A stretch of 39,470 nucleotides of DNA from Chloroflexota bacterium (GTDB lineage: Bacteria; Chloroflexota; Anaerolineae; CG2-30-64-16), in NCBI GenBank assembly GCA_029555885.1, contig JAKPQT010000329.1, positions 1-39,470 on the forward strand, written 5' to 3'. Under the pieces are notes generated by a model, which saw only the letters and a list, made by a program, of their open reading frames with translations, did no database searches and was not told the origin of the DNA. Positions 1-8,612 of this stretch are shown piece after piece (positions within the stretch are counted from its first letter, which is position 1; each line of letters begins with the position of its first letter). A program made the position numbers and the translations under genes.

Positions 1-9
1 AGAGGCAAA

Positions 10-906
10 ATGTACAAGATCCTCGAAAAACAGGTGCTCAGCGATGTCACGAAGCTGATGGTCGTGGAGGCCCCGCACGTGGCGCGCAAGGCGCGTGCCG
101 GCCAATTCGTGATTGTCATCGTGGATGAGCAGGGCGAGCGCATCCCGCTGACCATCGCGGATCACGACCGCGCGGCCGGGACGATCACGCTAATTTTCCA
201 GGAAGTCGGCAAGTCCACGCAGCAGATGGGCGAACTCAACGTGGGAGACGGCTTCTACTCGGTCGCCGGGCCGCTCGGCCATCCGACCGAAATCGAGCCC
301 TACGGGACGGTCATCTGCGTGGCGGGCGGGGTGGGCATCGCGCCCATGTACCCCATCGCGCGGGACCTGAAGGCCGCCGGCAATCACGTCATCACTATCA
401 TGGGCGCACGCAACCAGAGCCTGCTCTTTTGGGAAGACAAGATGCGGGCCGTCTCAGACGAGCTGATTATCTGCACCGACGACGGGTCATATGGTCGCAA
501 GGCGCTCGTCACCGAGCCGCTCAAGGAAATTCTTACAGCGCGCGGCGATGAGGTCAAGAGGGTGTGGGCCATTGGCCCGACGATCATGATGAAGTTTGTC
601 TCGGCCACCACCGCGCCGTTCAACGTACCGACGATCGTCAGCCTGAACACCATTATGATCGACGGCACGGGCATGTGCGGCGGCTGCCGCGTCGCGATGA
701 CCGACGGCGCCAAGTTCGTCTGCGTGGACGGGCCGGAGTTCGATGGACACAAGGTAGACTGGAACAACTTGCTCTCGCGCATCCAGTTCTACAAGGCTGA
801 GGAGCAGGTTGCCGTCGAGCGCTGGCAGCACCATCATCACGCCGAGGGCCACGAGTGCAATCTGGATGTTGCAGCGCGCGAACTGGTTGCCTCCGGGGAG
901 AACTAA
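10..906 (+). CDS. nfnA: NfnA-type FAD/[2Fe-2S] subunit of NADH-dependent ferredoxin:NADP+ oxidoreductase
   Basis: This 298-residue protein matches the sulfide dehydrogenase/dihydroorotate-dehydrogenase electron-transfer family. The N-terminal half is a ferredoxin-reductase FAD domain. It is followed by an NAD-binding segment beginning VICVAGGVGIAPMYPIAR. The C-terminal third has the [2Fe-2S] cysteines in GMCGGC and FVCVDGPEFDGH, roughly residues 220-245. In the family the small subunit pairs with a GltA-like large subunit to bifurcate electrons between NADH, ferredoxin and NADPH in the cytoplasm. The partner gene starts 1 nt downstream. An AGAGG site precedes the ATG at the very edge of the window, so the operon probably begins further left. 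The C-terminus is unusual in being His-rich (HHHH near residue 277). A sulfide dehydrogenase (SudB) role is the main alternative. Confidence 0.87.
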   Translation: MYKILEKQVLSDVTKLMVVEAPHVARKARAGQFVIVIVDEQGERIPLTIADHDRAAGTITLIFQEVGKSTQQMGELNVGDGFYSVAGPLGHPTEIEPYGTVICVAGGVGIAPMYPIARDLKAAGNHVITIMGARNQSLLFWEDKMRAVSDELIICTDDGSYGRKALVTEPLKEILTARGDEVKRVWAIGPTIMMKFVSATTAPFNVPTIVSLNTIMIDGTGMCGGCRVAMTDGAKFVCVDGPEFDGHKVDWNNLLSRIQFYKAEEQVAVERWQHHHHAEGHECNLDVAARELVASGEN

Positions 907-907
907 G

Positions 908-2386
908 ATGGCAGAGCTTACCAATCACGAGCGGATGCAGATCCAACGGCAGGACATGCCGACACAGGAACCGGAAGTGCGCGCGGGCAACTTCGAGGAA
1001 GTTGCGCTCGGCCTGACCTGGGAGTTGGCGCGGCTGGAGGCCGAACGCTGCCTGCAGTGCGCCAAGCCGCATTGTGTGGAAGGTTGTCCGGTCGGCGTGA
1101 CCATCCCGCAGTTCATCAAGGCGCTGCGCGAGGGCGACTTCGAGGGCGCAGTGGCCGCGATGCAGCAGAAGAACAACCTGCCCGCCATCTGTGGCCGCGT
1201 CTGCCCACAGGAATCGCAGTGCGAGGCGTACTGCATCCTGGCAAAGAAGGGCCAGCCGGTCGCCATCGGCCGGCTGGAGCGGTTCGTCGGTGACTACAGC
1301 ATACGCGAGAACAGCCATCCACCCGTGCCCGCGCCGCCCACCGGCCGCAAGGTCGCCGTCGTCGGCTCAGGTCCTGCGGGCCTGACGTGCGCGATGGACC
1401 TGGCGAAGCTGGGCCACAAGGTAACCATCTTCGAATCGCTGCACCTGCCCGGCGGCGTGCTCATTTATGGCATCCCGGAGTTCCGCCTGCCCAAGAGCAT
1501 CATCCAGGCCGAACTGAAGAAGGCCGTGGATTACCTGGGCATCGAGCTGCGCACCGACCACGTCATCGGCAACACCTACACGATCGACGAGCTGCTCGAA
1601 GAATACGATGCCGTGTTCATGGGCACCGGCGCGGGCCTGCCGAGCTTCATGCGCATCCCCGGCATCAACCTGAACGGCGTCATGTCGGCCAATGAGTTCT
1701 TGACGCGCGTCAACCTGATGAAGGGCTACCGCTTCCCCGAATACGACACGCCCGTCAAGGTCGGCAAGCACGTGGCCGTCATCGGCGCGGGCAATGTGGC
1801 AATGGACGCCGCACGCAGCGCGCTGCGCCTGCAGACGCTCCAGGCGGAGCGGCACCGGCTCGCGGGCGAGAATGGCCACAGCGCGCGCGGGGAGGTGCAT
1901 GTCGTCTATCGCCGCTCGCGCGCGGAAGTGCCGGCTCGTGAGGAGGAGTTCCATCATGCGGAGGAGGAAGGCGTCATCTTCGACTTCCTGACCAACCCGA
2001 TCGCCATCCTGGGCGACGAGCAGGGCAACGCGCGGGCCATGCGCTGCATCCGCATGGAGCTGGGCGAGCCGGATGCGTCGGGACGGCGCTCGCCCGTGCC
2101 GGTCGACGGCTCCGAGTTCGACATGCCCGTCGACACTGTCATCTTCGCCCTGGGCACCAGCCCCAACCCCATCGTCTTCACGGATGCAAAGGGCCTGGAA
2201 CGCACGAGGCACGGCACGGTGGTTGCTGACCCGGAGACGGGCCGCACCAACAAGCCCGGCGTCTGGGCGGGCGGCGATGTTGTTACAGGCGCGGCGACGG
2301 TCATCAGCGCAATGGGCGCAGGCAAGCGGGCCGCTGCGGACATGCACCAGTTCCTCAGCGATCCGGCGATGTGGGATATCGGGTGA
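908..2386 (+). CDS. nfnB: NfnB-type large subunit, glutamate synthase small-chain-like NADPH flavoprotein
   Basis: The protein has 492 residues. The ATG at 908 is chosen because it follows the nfnA stop directly; an in-frame start further upstream would run through the end of nfnA. The N-terminus carries a cysteine-rich [4Fe-4S] region (CLQCAKPHCVEGCPV, then CGRVCPQESQCEAYC). Two Rossmann nucleotide-binding segments follow: VVGSGPAGLTCAMDLAKLGH for FAD and VIGAGNVAMDAARSALR for NADPH. The C-terminal GGDVVTGAATVISAMGAG segment is typical of the family. The length fits stand-alone GltA/NfnB rather than a glutamate synthase beta chain, and no glutamate synthase alpha chain is nearby. With the adjacent small subunit it should link NADPH to ferredoxin and NADH for the folate branch downstream. 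Confidence 0.87.
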   Translation: MAELTNHERMQIQRQDMPTQEPEVRAGNFEEVALGLTWELARLEAERCLQCAKPHCVEGCPVGVTIPQFIKALREGDFEGAVAAMQQKNNLPAICGRVCPQESQCEAYCILAKKGQPVAIGRLERFVGDYSIRENSHPPVPAPPTGRKVAVVGSGPAGLTCAMDLAKLGHKVTIFESLHLPGGVLIYGIPEFRLPKSIIQAELKKAVDYLGIELRTDHVIGNTYTIDELLEEYDAVFMGTGAGLPSFMRIPGINLNGVMSANEFLTRVNLMKGYRFPEYDTPVKVGKHVAVIGAGNVAMDAARSALRLQTLQAERHRLAGENGHSARGEVHVVYRRSRAEVPAREEEFHHAEEEGVIFDFLTNPIAILGDEQGNARAMRCIRMELGEPDASGRRSPVPVDGSEFDMPVDTVIFALGTSPNPIVFTDAKGLERTRHGTVVADPETGRTNKPGVWAGGDVVTGAATVISAMGAGKRAAADMHQFLSDPAMWDIG

Positions 2387-4410
2387 CACACTACACCATT
2401 CACTTCGAACCCGGCGGCGTGGCCGTCGAAATGCCCGGCGGCACGACGCTGGGCGAAGCGGCGCGCAAGGCCGGGTTCGACATCAACCAGCCCTGCGGCG
2501 GGCAGGGACGCTGTGGCCGCTGTGCGGTCATCGTGGACGACAGCCGTTCCGTAGTCCGCCGCCGCTCCACCATGCGCCTCTCCGACGAGGATGTCGCGGC
2601 GGGCTATGCGCTTGCCTGCCAGACGGTCATCGAGGGCGACGCCTGGGTCACAATCCCGCCGCAGGAGGCCATCGAACGCCGCCTCACCACGCAGAAGGCC
2701 GCGGCGCGCATCGAAGTACCCTTCGAATATGATCCTGACCGCCACCAACCTATCCGGCGCTACTTCCTTCGCCTGGCACCTCCCGACTACGCGGACCAGA
2801 CCGATGACTGGTCGCGCGTCACGCGCGAGCTGACCCGCCTCGGCCTGGCCGCGCCGCGTACCAGCCTGGCCGTCCTGCGCAGCATGGGCGGCATCCTGCG
2901 CGGCGAGATCGCAGCCACGGATGATACTGCTGTCGCGCCTCCGCCGACCAATGGGTCAGGCGAGGAGGACATTGTCTCCACGTCTTACGAACCATGGGAA
3001 GTCACTGCGGTTGTGGCGCTCGATACGTGGGATCAGCCGGACGGCCCGCCGCAGGTGCTGGCCCTGCTGCCCGGCGACCAATCCGACCGCAACTTCGGCG
3101 CGGCCGTCGACATCGGCACGACCACCGTGACCGTCTGGCTCGTGGACCTGGAGAGCGGCGAGGTCGTGGCCCAGGCCAGCGACTACAACGGCCAGATTGC
3201 GCGCGGCGAAGACGTCATTTCGCGCATCATCTACGCGCGCAAGCCGGAAAACCTGGAAGAGCTGCAAGGTCTGGTGACCGGCACAATCAACCGGCTCCTG
3301 GCGGCTGCCTGCAAGCAGGTCAACGCGCGGCCGGATGAAGTCTTCAAGCTGAGCATCGCCGGCAATCCCACGATGATGCACCTGCTGTTGAGCATCCCGC
3401 CCGACCAGATTCGTCTTGCGCCCTTCATCCCGGCGGTCAACCATACGCCGACGCTGACCGCGGGTGAGCTAGGGTTGGCCTCGCACCCGCAGGCAGTGGT
3501 GGACTGTCTGCCCGGCGTGGCGAGCTACGTGGGCGCGGACATCAGCGCGGGCGTGTTGAGCACGGGCATGGATGAAACAGCCGAGCTGACGCTCTTCATC
3601 GACGTAGGCACCAACGGCGAGACCGTGCTGGGCAATGCCGACTGGCTCGTCACGTGCGCCTGTTCCGCAGGCCCGGCGTTCGAGGGCGGGGGCGTCGAAT
3701 ACGGCATGCGCGCCACCGTGGGCGCCATCGAGGAAGTCTGGATCAACAACGACACGCTGGAGCCGGACTACCGCGTCATCGGTCGCGAGGGCGAGAAACC
3801 CAGGGGCATCTGCGGTTCCGGGCTGCTGGGGCTGCTGGCTGAGATGTTTGTGACCGGCGTCGTGGACAAGGCCGGCAATCTCCAAGTGGGCCGTTCCCCG
3901 CGCATCCGCGAGGGCGAGCATGGCCCTGAATACGTCGTTGCGTGGGGCCGCGAGACCGCGCATGGCCGCGACATCGCCATCAGCAAGATCGACATCGACA
4001 ACCTCATGCGCGCCAAGGCCGCCATCTACGCCGGGTTCACCGTCATGGCGCAGAGCGTCGGCGTGGACCTGGCCGACGTCTCGCAGATGCTCATCGGCGG
4101 CTCCTTCGGCCAGTACATCAACGTCGAGAAGGCCGTCCAGATCGGCCTGCTGCCCGACCTGCCTGCGCCGCCCGGCAGCGCCTCCCCCTGGGATCGCTTC
4201 CGCTTCCTCGGTAACACTTCGATTCGCGGGGCGTACATGGCGCTGCTGCGCCGAGACGTGCGCGCACATCTGTCCGAGGTCGCGCAGACGATGACATATC
4301 TTGAACTTTCGGCGGATAACAGCTTCTACGACGCATTCACCTCCGCGCTGTTCCTGCCGCATACGGATGCATCGCAATTCCCATCCGTACAGGCCGTTTT
4401 GCCGGGCTGA
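2383..4410 (+). CDS. RACo-like corrinoid-protein reductive activator (2Fe-2S plus ASKHA ATPase, DUF4445)
   Basis: The likely start is the GTG at 2383, which overlaps the nfnB stop (GTGA) and gives 675 residues. An in-frame ATG at 2371 is possible but lies deeper in nfnB. Residues 1-85 form a plant-type [2Fe-2S] ferredoxin domain with C38, C44 and C47 in CGGQGRCGRC and C79 in ALACQT. A linker follows, then a large ASKHA-type ATPase with phosphate motifs AAVDIGTTTVTVWLVD and LFIDVGTNGETVLGN. Known RACo proteins use ATP to return the inactive Co(II) form of the corrinoid iron-sulfur protein to Co(I). The neighbouring cooC and acsE support this job. The corrinoid substrate protein is not in the window. 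An activator for another corrinoid methyltransferase, such as an MtaA-linked system, is possible. Confidence 0.86.
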   Translation: MTHYTIHFEPGGVAVEMPGGTTLGEAARKAGFDINQPCGGQGRCGRCAVIVDDSRSVVRRRSTMRLSDEDVAAGYALACQTVIEGDAWVTIPPQEAIERRLTTQKAAARIEVPFEYDPDRHQPIRRYFLRLAPPDYADQTDDWSRVTRELTRLGLAAPRTSLAVLRSMGGILRGEIAATDDTAVAPPPTNGSGEEDIVSTSYEPWEVTAVVALDTWDQPDGPPQVLALLPGDQSDRNFGAAVDIGTTTVTVWLVDLESGEVVAQASDYNGQIARGEDVISRIIYARKPENLEELQGLVTGTINRLLAAACKQVNARPDEVFKLSIAGNPTMMHLLLSIPPDQIRLAPFIPAVNHTPTLTAGELGLASHPQAVVDCLPGVASYVGADISAGVLSTGMDETAELTLFIDVGTNGETVLGNADWLVTCACSAGPAFEGGGVEYGMRATVGAIEEVWINNDTLEPDYRVIGREGEKPRGICGSGLLGLLAEMFVTGVVDKAGNLQVGRSPRIREGEHGPEYVVAWGRETAHGRDIAISKIDIDNLMRAKAAIYAGFTVMAQSVGVDLADVSQMLIGGSFGQYINVEKAVQIGLLPDLPAPPGSASPWDRFRFLGNTSIRGAYMALLRRDVRAHLSEVAQTMTYLELSADNSFYDAFTSALFLPHTDASQFPSVQAVLPG

Positions 4411-4489
4411 AGAAGGGCAAAGGATGGTAGAATATCAGGGGTTGGATACCCCGTCGCCCCCTTCAGCGCTTGCCAGTAGGAGGAATCGC

Positions 4490-5071
4490 ATGGCCACGGT
4501 TGTGGAGTCAGCAGACCAACTTACGAACTACCGCCACCTCGTTACGCTGCCTGATGGGCTGCGCGTCCTGCTCCGGCCCTTGGTTACCAAAGACCGTGAC
4601 GCGCTGGTGGCTCTATTCGCCAACCTGCCGCCCGAAGAGACCCAGGTCTTCCGCAGCAACATCACCAATATCGAGCTGGTGGCAAGCTGGGCGGAAAAAC
4701 CGGATTACACGCGCGTCTTCCCACTGGTCGCGCTAGTGGGGGAGCGCATCGTCGGCAATTCGACGCTCTACCTGGGCAGCGGCTTCACGCGGCACATCGC
4801 GGAGACGCGCATCTTCCTGGCGCGCGAATTTCGCCGTCGCGGCATCGGGTCGGCCATGATTCGCGGCCAGCTCGAAATCGCCCGTAAGCTGGGCCTCCAT
4901 CAGGTCATTGCGGAGGTCGTCGAGAGCCGGCCCCAGGTCATCCATGCCTTCGAGCGATTGGGCTTCGAGCGCCAGTTTGTCTGGAAGGACCTCTTTATGA
5001 CGGCTGAGGGCGAGACGCTCGACATGGTTGTGTTGGTGAACTATCTTAGACGACCGGGAGAACTGTTCTGA
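4490..5071 (+). CDS. GNAT-family N-acetyltransferase
   Basis: The ATG at 4490 is chosen because a good AGGAGG site (4478-4483) precedes it, giving 193 residues. The acetyl-CoA binding loop is visible as RRRGIGSAMIRGQLEIARKLGL, followed by the usual C-terminal strand FERLGFERQFVWKD. The substrate cannot be told from sequence. The stop overlaps the cooC start (ATGA), so the two are translationally coupled. That coupling could mean it acetylates a protein of this pathway, but this is only inference. Confidence 0.82.
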   Translation: MATVVESADQLTNYRHLVTLPDGLRVLLRPLVTKDRDALVALFANLPPEETQVFRSNITNIELVASWAEKPDYTRVFPLVALVGERIVGNSTLYLGSGFTRHIAETRIFLAREFRRRGIGSAMIRGQLEIARKLGLHQVIAEVVESRPQVIHAFERLGFERQFVWKDLFMTAEGETLDMVVLVNYLRRPGELF

Positions 5072-5817
5072 TGACGATGACCATCGCGGTCGCCGGCAAG
5101 GGCGGAACGGGCAAGACCACGTTCTGCGGCCTGCTGGTCCGCTATCTGGTGGCCCACAAGGGCGGCAAGATTCTGGCAATTGACGCTGACCCGTCGAGCA
5201 ACCTGCATCTCGTGCTCGGTATGCACCTGACGCAGACCATCGGCGACATTCGCGAGGAGGCGCGCACGGGGGTGACGCCCGGCCAGACGCGCCAGGACTT
5301 CCTGAGCTACGCGGTGCGCATGGCCGTCGAGGAAGGCGACGACTTCGACCTGCTGGCGATGGGCCGGCCCGAAGGCCAGGGCTGCTATTGCGCGGCGAAC
5401 CACATGCTGCGCGACATCATGGACGGCATCAACCGCGGCTATGACTGGGTGGTGATGGACAACGAGGCGGGCATGGAGCACCTGAGCCGCCGCACGACGC
5501 GCGATGTCGACCACCTGATTCTCGTCAGCGACGCCAGCATGCGCGGCATGGTCGCGGCAGAGGCGATGGTCGGGCTGAGCAAGGACCTGGAGGTGCGGGT
5601 CCGCAACACCCATCTGATTATCAACCGGGTGCAGGGAGAGCTGACGCCGGCGCTGCGGGCAAAGGCGGAGGGCATGGGCGTGCCGCTGCTCGCCACGCTG
5701 CCCTATGACCCGCTCATCGCAGAATACGACAGCCAGGGCCGCGCGCTGGTCGAACTGCCGGATGACGCGCTCATCAGCCGGGCCGTCGCCGAGGTCGCCC
5801 AACAGCTGGTGGGGTAA
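5071..5817 (+). CDS. cooC: CooC/AcsF-type nickel-insertion ATPase for CO dehydrogenase
   Basis: This 248-residue MinD/ParA-class P-loop ATPase has a deviant Walker A, GKGGTGKTT, at residues 9-17. The CXC motif (C105-Y-C107) of CooC proteins is present; in the family it binds metal at the dimer interface. The stretch DNEAGMEHLSRRTTRDVDHL is typical of CooC rather than of partitioning ATPases. CooC uses ATP to mature the Ni-Fe-S C-cluster of CO dehydrogenase, or the A-cluster in the AcsF case. The start overlaps the preceding gene by one base. CODH itself is not in the window, so it should lie elsewhere, most likely upstream. Confidence 0.9.
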   Translation: MTMTIAVAGKGGTGKTTFCGLLVRYLVAHKGGKILAIDADPSSNLHLVLGMHLTQTIGDIREEARTGVTPGQTRQDFLSYAVRMAVEEGDDFDLLAMGRPEGQGCYCAANHMLRDIMDGINRGYDWVVMDNEAGMEHLSRRTTRDVDHLILVSDASMRGMVAAEAMVGLSKDLEVRVRNTHLIINRVQGELTPALRAKAEGMGVPLLATLPYDPLIAEYDSQGRALVELPDDALISRAVAEVAQQLVG

Positions 5818-5852
5818 GCCGCCTGCGGAGGCAGAGTACGAGGGAGGCCTGC

Positions 5853-6743
5853 ATGGGCGAGACGCCAGGATTAGACAGAAAACTGAGGCAGATCCTCGTG
5901 GCACGATTCGATGAGGGTGGGCTGAAAGACCTCTGCTTCGACCTGGGCATCGACTATGAAAGCCTGCCGGATGAGGGCAAGGCCAACAAGGCCAGGGAAC
6001 TGATCCTCCTCTGCATGCGCACTGCTCGCCTGACGGACCTCATCCAGGCGGGCCAGGCACAGCGCCCGGATATCGCATGGCCCGAAGTTGAACCCACAGC
6101 ACAGCTTGAAGGCCAAATCACCGCTCCTCGCAAGTGGATTCTGGTAGTCGGCACGGGCAGCAAGGCGTTATCTCCAAAGGTCGACGAGACGGCTGAGTTG
6201 TTAGGCCGGTCGCTCGCAGCGCACGGCTTTGGGCTGGTCACGGGCGGCTGGGCCGGCGTGGATGAACAGGTCGCCCGTGCGTTCAGCAAAGAGCTGGCTG
6301 AAGAGGGCCGCCCATTGGAGGACTTTCTGACACTGGTCGCGGAGCGAGGCCAGGTTCCGGCCTTTCTGGGCGGTGATCTTGCGGTCGTAAATGTCGGCAC
6401 GTTCGGAGACCGCATCAGGAATCCCGTGCTGCCCTGGGCGGCAACCGCGTTGTCCATCGCGGATGCGGTGGTCGTCATCGAAGGGGCCGGGGGTGCGTAC
6501 AAAATCGCCGTGGCCGCATTGGAGCTCGGCATGCCGGTTCTGCCGCTTGCCGACACGGGCCGGGACGCGAGAAAACTTTACTGGGAACTGAGCACGTCAA
6601 GGCAGAAAAACGACGCCGCGGCGCGGGGCCTTTCAAAGAAGCAGTTAGCCATCGCAGCACGCGAAGCGCCCGGTGTGGTGGAGGATATCATCGAGTTGCT
6701 CGATGAGTTGTTTCCGCTCGATGCAAGCCAGGCAATGGAGTGA
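5853..6743 (+). CDS. EAD-SLOG fusion: effector-associated death-like domain plus SLOG nucleotide-ligand domain
   Basis: The protein has 296 residues and is preceded by a GGAGG site. Residues 8-75 resemble the small helical effector-associated domains described in NACHT, caspase and TIR conflict systems, with the recognisable core LKDLCFDLGIDYESLP and a KARELILLCMRTARL helix. Residues 94-245 look like a Rossmannoid SLOG (LOG/DprA-like) domain: VVGTGSKALS, VTGGWAGVD at 129-137 and ADAVVVIEGAGGAYKIAVAA at 203-222. In known systems EADs recruit partners by like-with-like contact, and SLOG domains bind or process nucleotide-derived ligands. No EAD-bearing NACHT, caspase or TIR partner is in the window. 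The gene uses three TTA leucine codons (for example at about 6168), which I did not see in cooC, hinting at a different origin. Domain assignments are by eye. Confidence 0.7.
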   Translation: MGETPGLDRKLRQILVARFDEGGLKDLCFDLGIDYESLPDEGKANKARELILLCMRTARLTDLIQAGQAQRPDIAWPEVEPTAQLEGQITAPRKWILVVGTGSKALSPKVDETAELLGRSLAAHGFGLVTGGWAGVDEQVARAFSKELAEEGRPLEDFLTLVAERGQVPAFLGGDLAVVNVGTFGDRIRNPVLPWAATALSIADAVVVIEGAGGAYKIAVAALELGMPVLPLADTGRDARKLYWELSTSRQKNDAAARGLSKKQLAIAAREAPGVVEDIIELLDELFPLDASQAME

Positions 6744-6751
6744 ATGGCGCC

Positions 6752-7783
6752 ATGCGCGCGATGATCCTTCCCGCCATCACGCAACTCGCGGACAACCCGG
6801 AGCCGTTGCAGCGCGTGGACCTGCCCGTGCCGGAACCGGGCGAAGGGGAGATTCTGCTGCGTGTGGCGGCCTGCGGGGTGTGTCATACGGAGCTGGATGA
6901 AATCGAGGGCCGCACGCCGCCGCCACAGTTGCCCATCGTGTTGGGCCACCAGGTTGTCGGCCATGTAGCGGCACGCGGCGCGGGTGCAAGCGCATTCGCG
7001 ACAGGCGAGCGGGTCGGCGTCGCGTGGATTTACTCGGCGTGCGGCGCGTGCCCCTGGTGTCTCAGGGGGCAGGAGAACCTGTGTCCGCAGTTCCGTGCGA
7101 CGGGCCGCGATGCGCACGGCGGGTATGCGGAGTATATGGTCGTGCCGGAGGCGTTTGCCTACCGCATCCCGGAGGTGTTCACCGATGCGCAGGCTGCACC
7201 GCTGCTCTGTGCCGGGGCCATCGGCTACCGCTCCATGCGGCTGACCGGGCTGCACGATGGACAGGCGCTCGGGCTGACGGGATTCGGCGCATCGGCGCAC
7301 CTGGTGCTGAAGATGGTGCGCCACCGCTACCCGCACATGCCGGTGTACGTTTTCTCGCGCACGGAGACAGAGCAGGCCTTCGCGCGGGAGCTAGGGGCGG
7401 CCTGGGCGGGCCACACCGACGCCATTAGCCCGGTCCCGCTGGATGCCATCATCGACACGACGCCGGCCTGGACGCCGGTCGTCGCGGCGCTGCGCAACCT
7501 GGCGCCGGGCGGCCGGCTGGTCATCAACGCGATTCGCAAGGAAGACCGCGACCGTGACGCGCTGCTGCGGCTCGACTATCCGGCCCATCTGTGGCTGGAG
7601 CGAGAGGTCAAGAGTGTCGCTAACGTGACGCGCCAGGACGTAAGCGAGTTCCTGGCGCTGGCCGCCGAGATGCCGATATTGCCGGAAGTGCAGGAGTACG
7701 AGCTGGAGGCAGCCAACCGGGCCCTGGTGGAACTCAAGGCACGCCGGATTCGGGGCGCCAAAGTCCTGACCATCAGTCCTTAA
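6752..7783 (+). CDS. Zinc-dependent medium-chain alcohol dehydrogenase family protein
   Basis: The ATG at 6752 gives 343 residues. A GTG at 6740 overlapping the previous stop would add four residues. The catalytic-zinc region GVCHTELDEIEGR and a GHQVVG motif (the family norm is GHE) are followed by the structural-zinc knuckle CGACPWCLRGQENLC. A Rossmann segment, GLTGFGASAHLVLKMV, binds the cofactor. The family oxidises alcohols or reduces aldehydes with NAD(P). In this operon it could dispose of reductant by turning acetaldehyde into ethanol, but the substrate is not shown by the sequence. Confidence 0.85.
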   Translation: MRAMILPAITQLADNPEPLQRVDLPVPEPGEGEILLRVAACGVCHTELDEIEGRTPPPQLPIVLGHQVVGHVAARGAGASAFATGERVGVAWIYSACGACPWCLRGQENLCPQFRATGRDAHGGYAEYMVVPEAFAYRIPEVFTDAQAAPLLCAGAIGYRSMRLTGLHDGQALGLTGFGASAHLVLKMVRHRYPHMPVYVFSRTETEQAFARELGAAWAGHTDAISPVPLDAIIDTTPAWTPVVAALRNLAPGGRLVINAIRKEDRDRDALLRLDYPAHLWLEREVKSVANVTRQDVSEFLALAAEMPILPEVQEYELEAANRALVELKARRIRGAKVLTISP

Positions 7784-7800
7784 CCAACAAGGAGGACGCC

Positions 7801-8586
7801 ATGCAAGAGGAACTCTACCGCTCAATCGGCAACCTGCTCGCCAGCGCCGACGCCGACGATGTCGAGCGCGGACTGGAGACCATCCGGGCACACATGCACC
7901 GCATGACCGAGGAAGAAGGCAGCCGGTTTCTCGAGATGGTCTCCGCGCTGTTCTATATCGACCCGCTGGACCGGCCTGACCTCGTTCCGGCGCTGGAGAA
8001 CGCCATCGCGCTCATCGGCAGCTTCGGGAAGTGGGCCATCCCGACCTTGATTCAGAACCTCGAAGCCGGCGACGTGAAAGCGCAGATGGCCGTGGCGCAG
8101 GTATTGGGGCGGATGGGCGCAGATGCCATTGCGCCTCTGGTTGCGGAGTACCACCAGACGTGCCCGGAGGCGGCCTGCCGCGCGTTCATCCTCTACGCAC
8201 TCGGCAAGGTCAAGTCACCGAAGATTATCGACGCGGTGCCCGTGGCCCTGGAAGCCGCAGCCTCGCCCGAGGTCGAGCTGCGCGACAGCGCGACCCGTGC
8301 GCTGGGCAAGTTCGTCGAGTCCATCCCGGCCGGCCAGCTCCCCGCCGGGCTGCGCCAGAGCATCGTCGAGCAACTTCAGGTGAACCTGGCGGATGCCAGC
8401 CCCGCAATTCGAGCGAAGGCTATCCGCAGCCTCGGCAAGCTCGCAAAATACGGCCACCTGACCCATGATGAGTGCAGCCGCCTGGCTGAGACATGCCGCC
8501 ATCTGTTGGGCGAAGATGAGCATTTTGCGTGGGACCGCGCGTATGTCGTGCGCAAGGAAGCCAAGGAAGCACTACAGTACACCTAG
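7801..8586 (+). CDS. HEAT-repeat protein of unknown function in the methyl-branch operon
   Basis: This 261-residue, largely helical protein follows an AAGGAGG site with ideal spacing. Repeating helical pairs are visible: AIPTLIQNLEAGDVKAQMAV, then AIAPLVAEYHQ, then VELRDSATRALGKFVES, then AIRAKAIRSLGKLAKYG. This is the HEAT-like pattern of a protein-binding scaffold. No catalytic motif, signal peptide or membrane segment is seen. It sits between the alcohol dehydrogenase and acsE, spaced 26 nt from acsE, so it is probably co-expressed with the methyltransferase. A chaperone or assembly role is conjecture. Confidence 0.75.
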   Translation: MQEELYRSIGNLLASADADDVERGLETIRAHMHRMTEEEGSRFLEMVSALFYIDPLDRPDLVPALENAIALIGSFGKWAIPTLIQNLEAGDVKAQMAVAQVLGRMGADAIAPLVAEYHQTCPEAACRAFILYALGKVKSPKIIDAVPVALEAAASPEVELRDSATRALGKFVESIPAGQLPAGLRQSIVEQLQVNLADASPAIRAKAIRSLGKLAKYGHLTHDECSRLAETCRHLLGEDEHFAWDRAYVVRKEAKEALQYT

Positions 8587-8612
8587 TCAACATCCACCGA
8601 GGAGGAAGTTTC

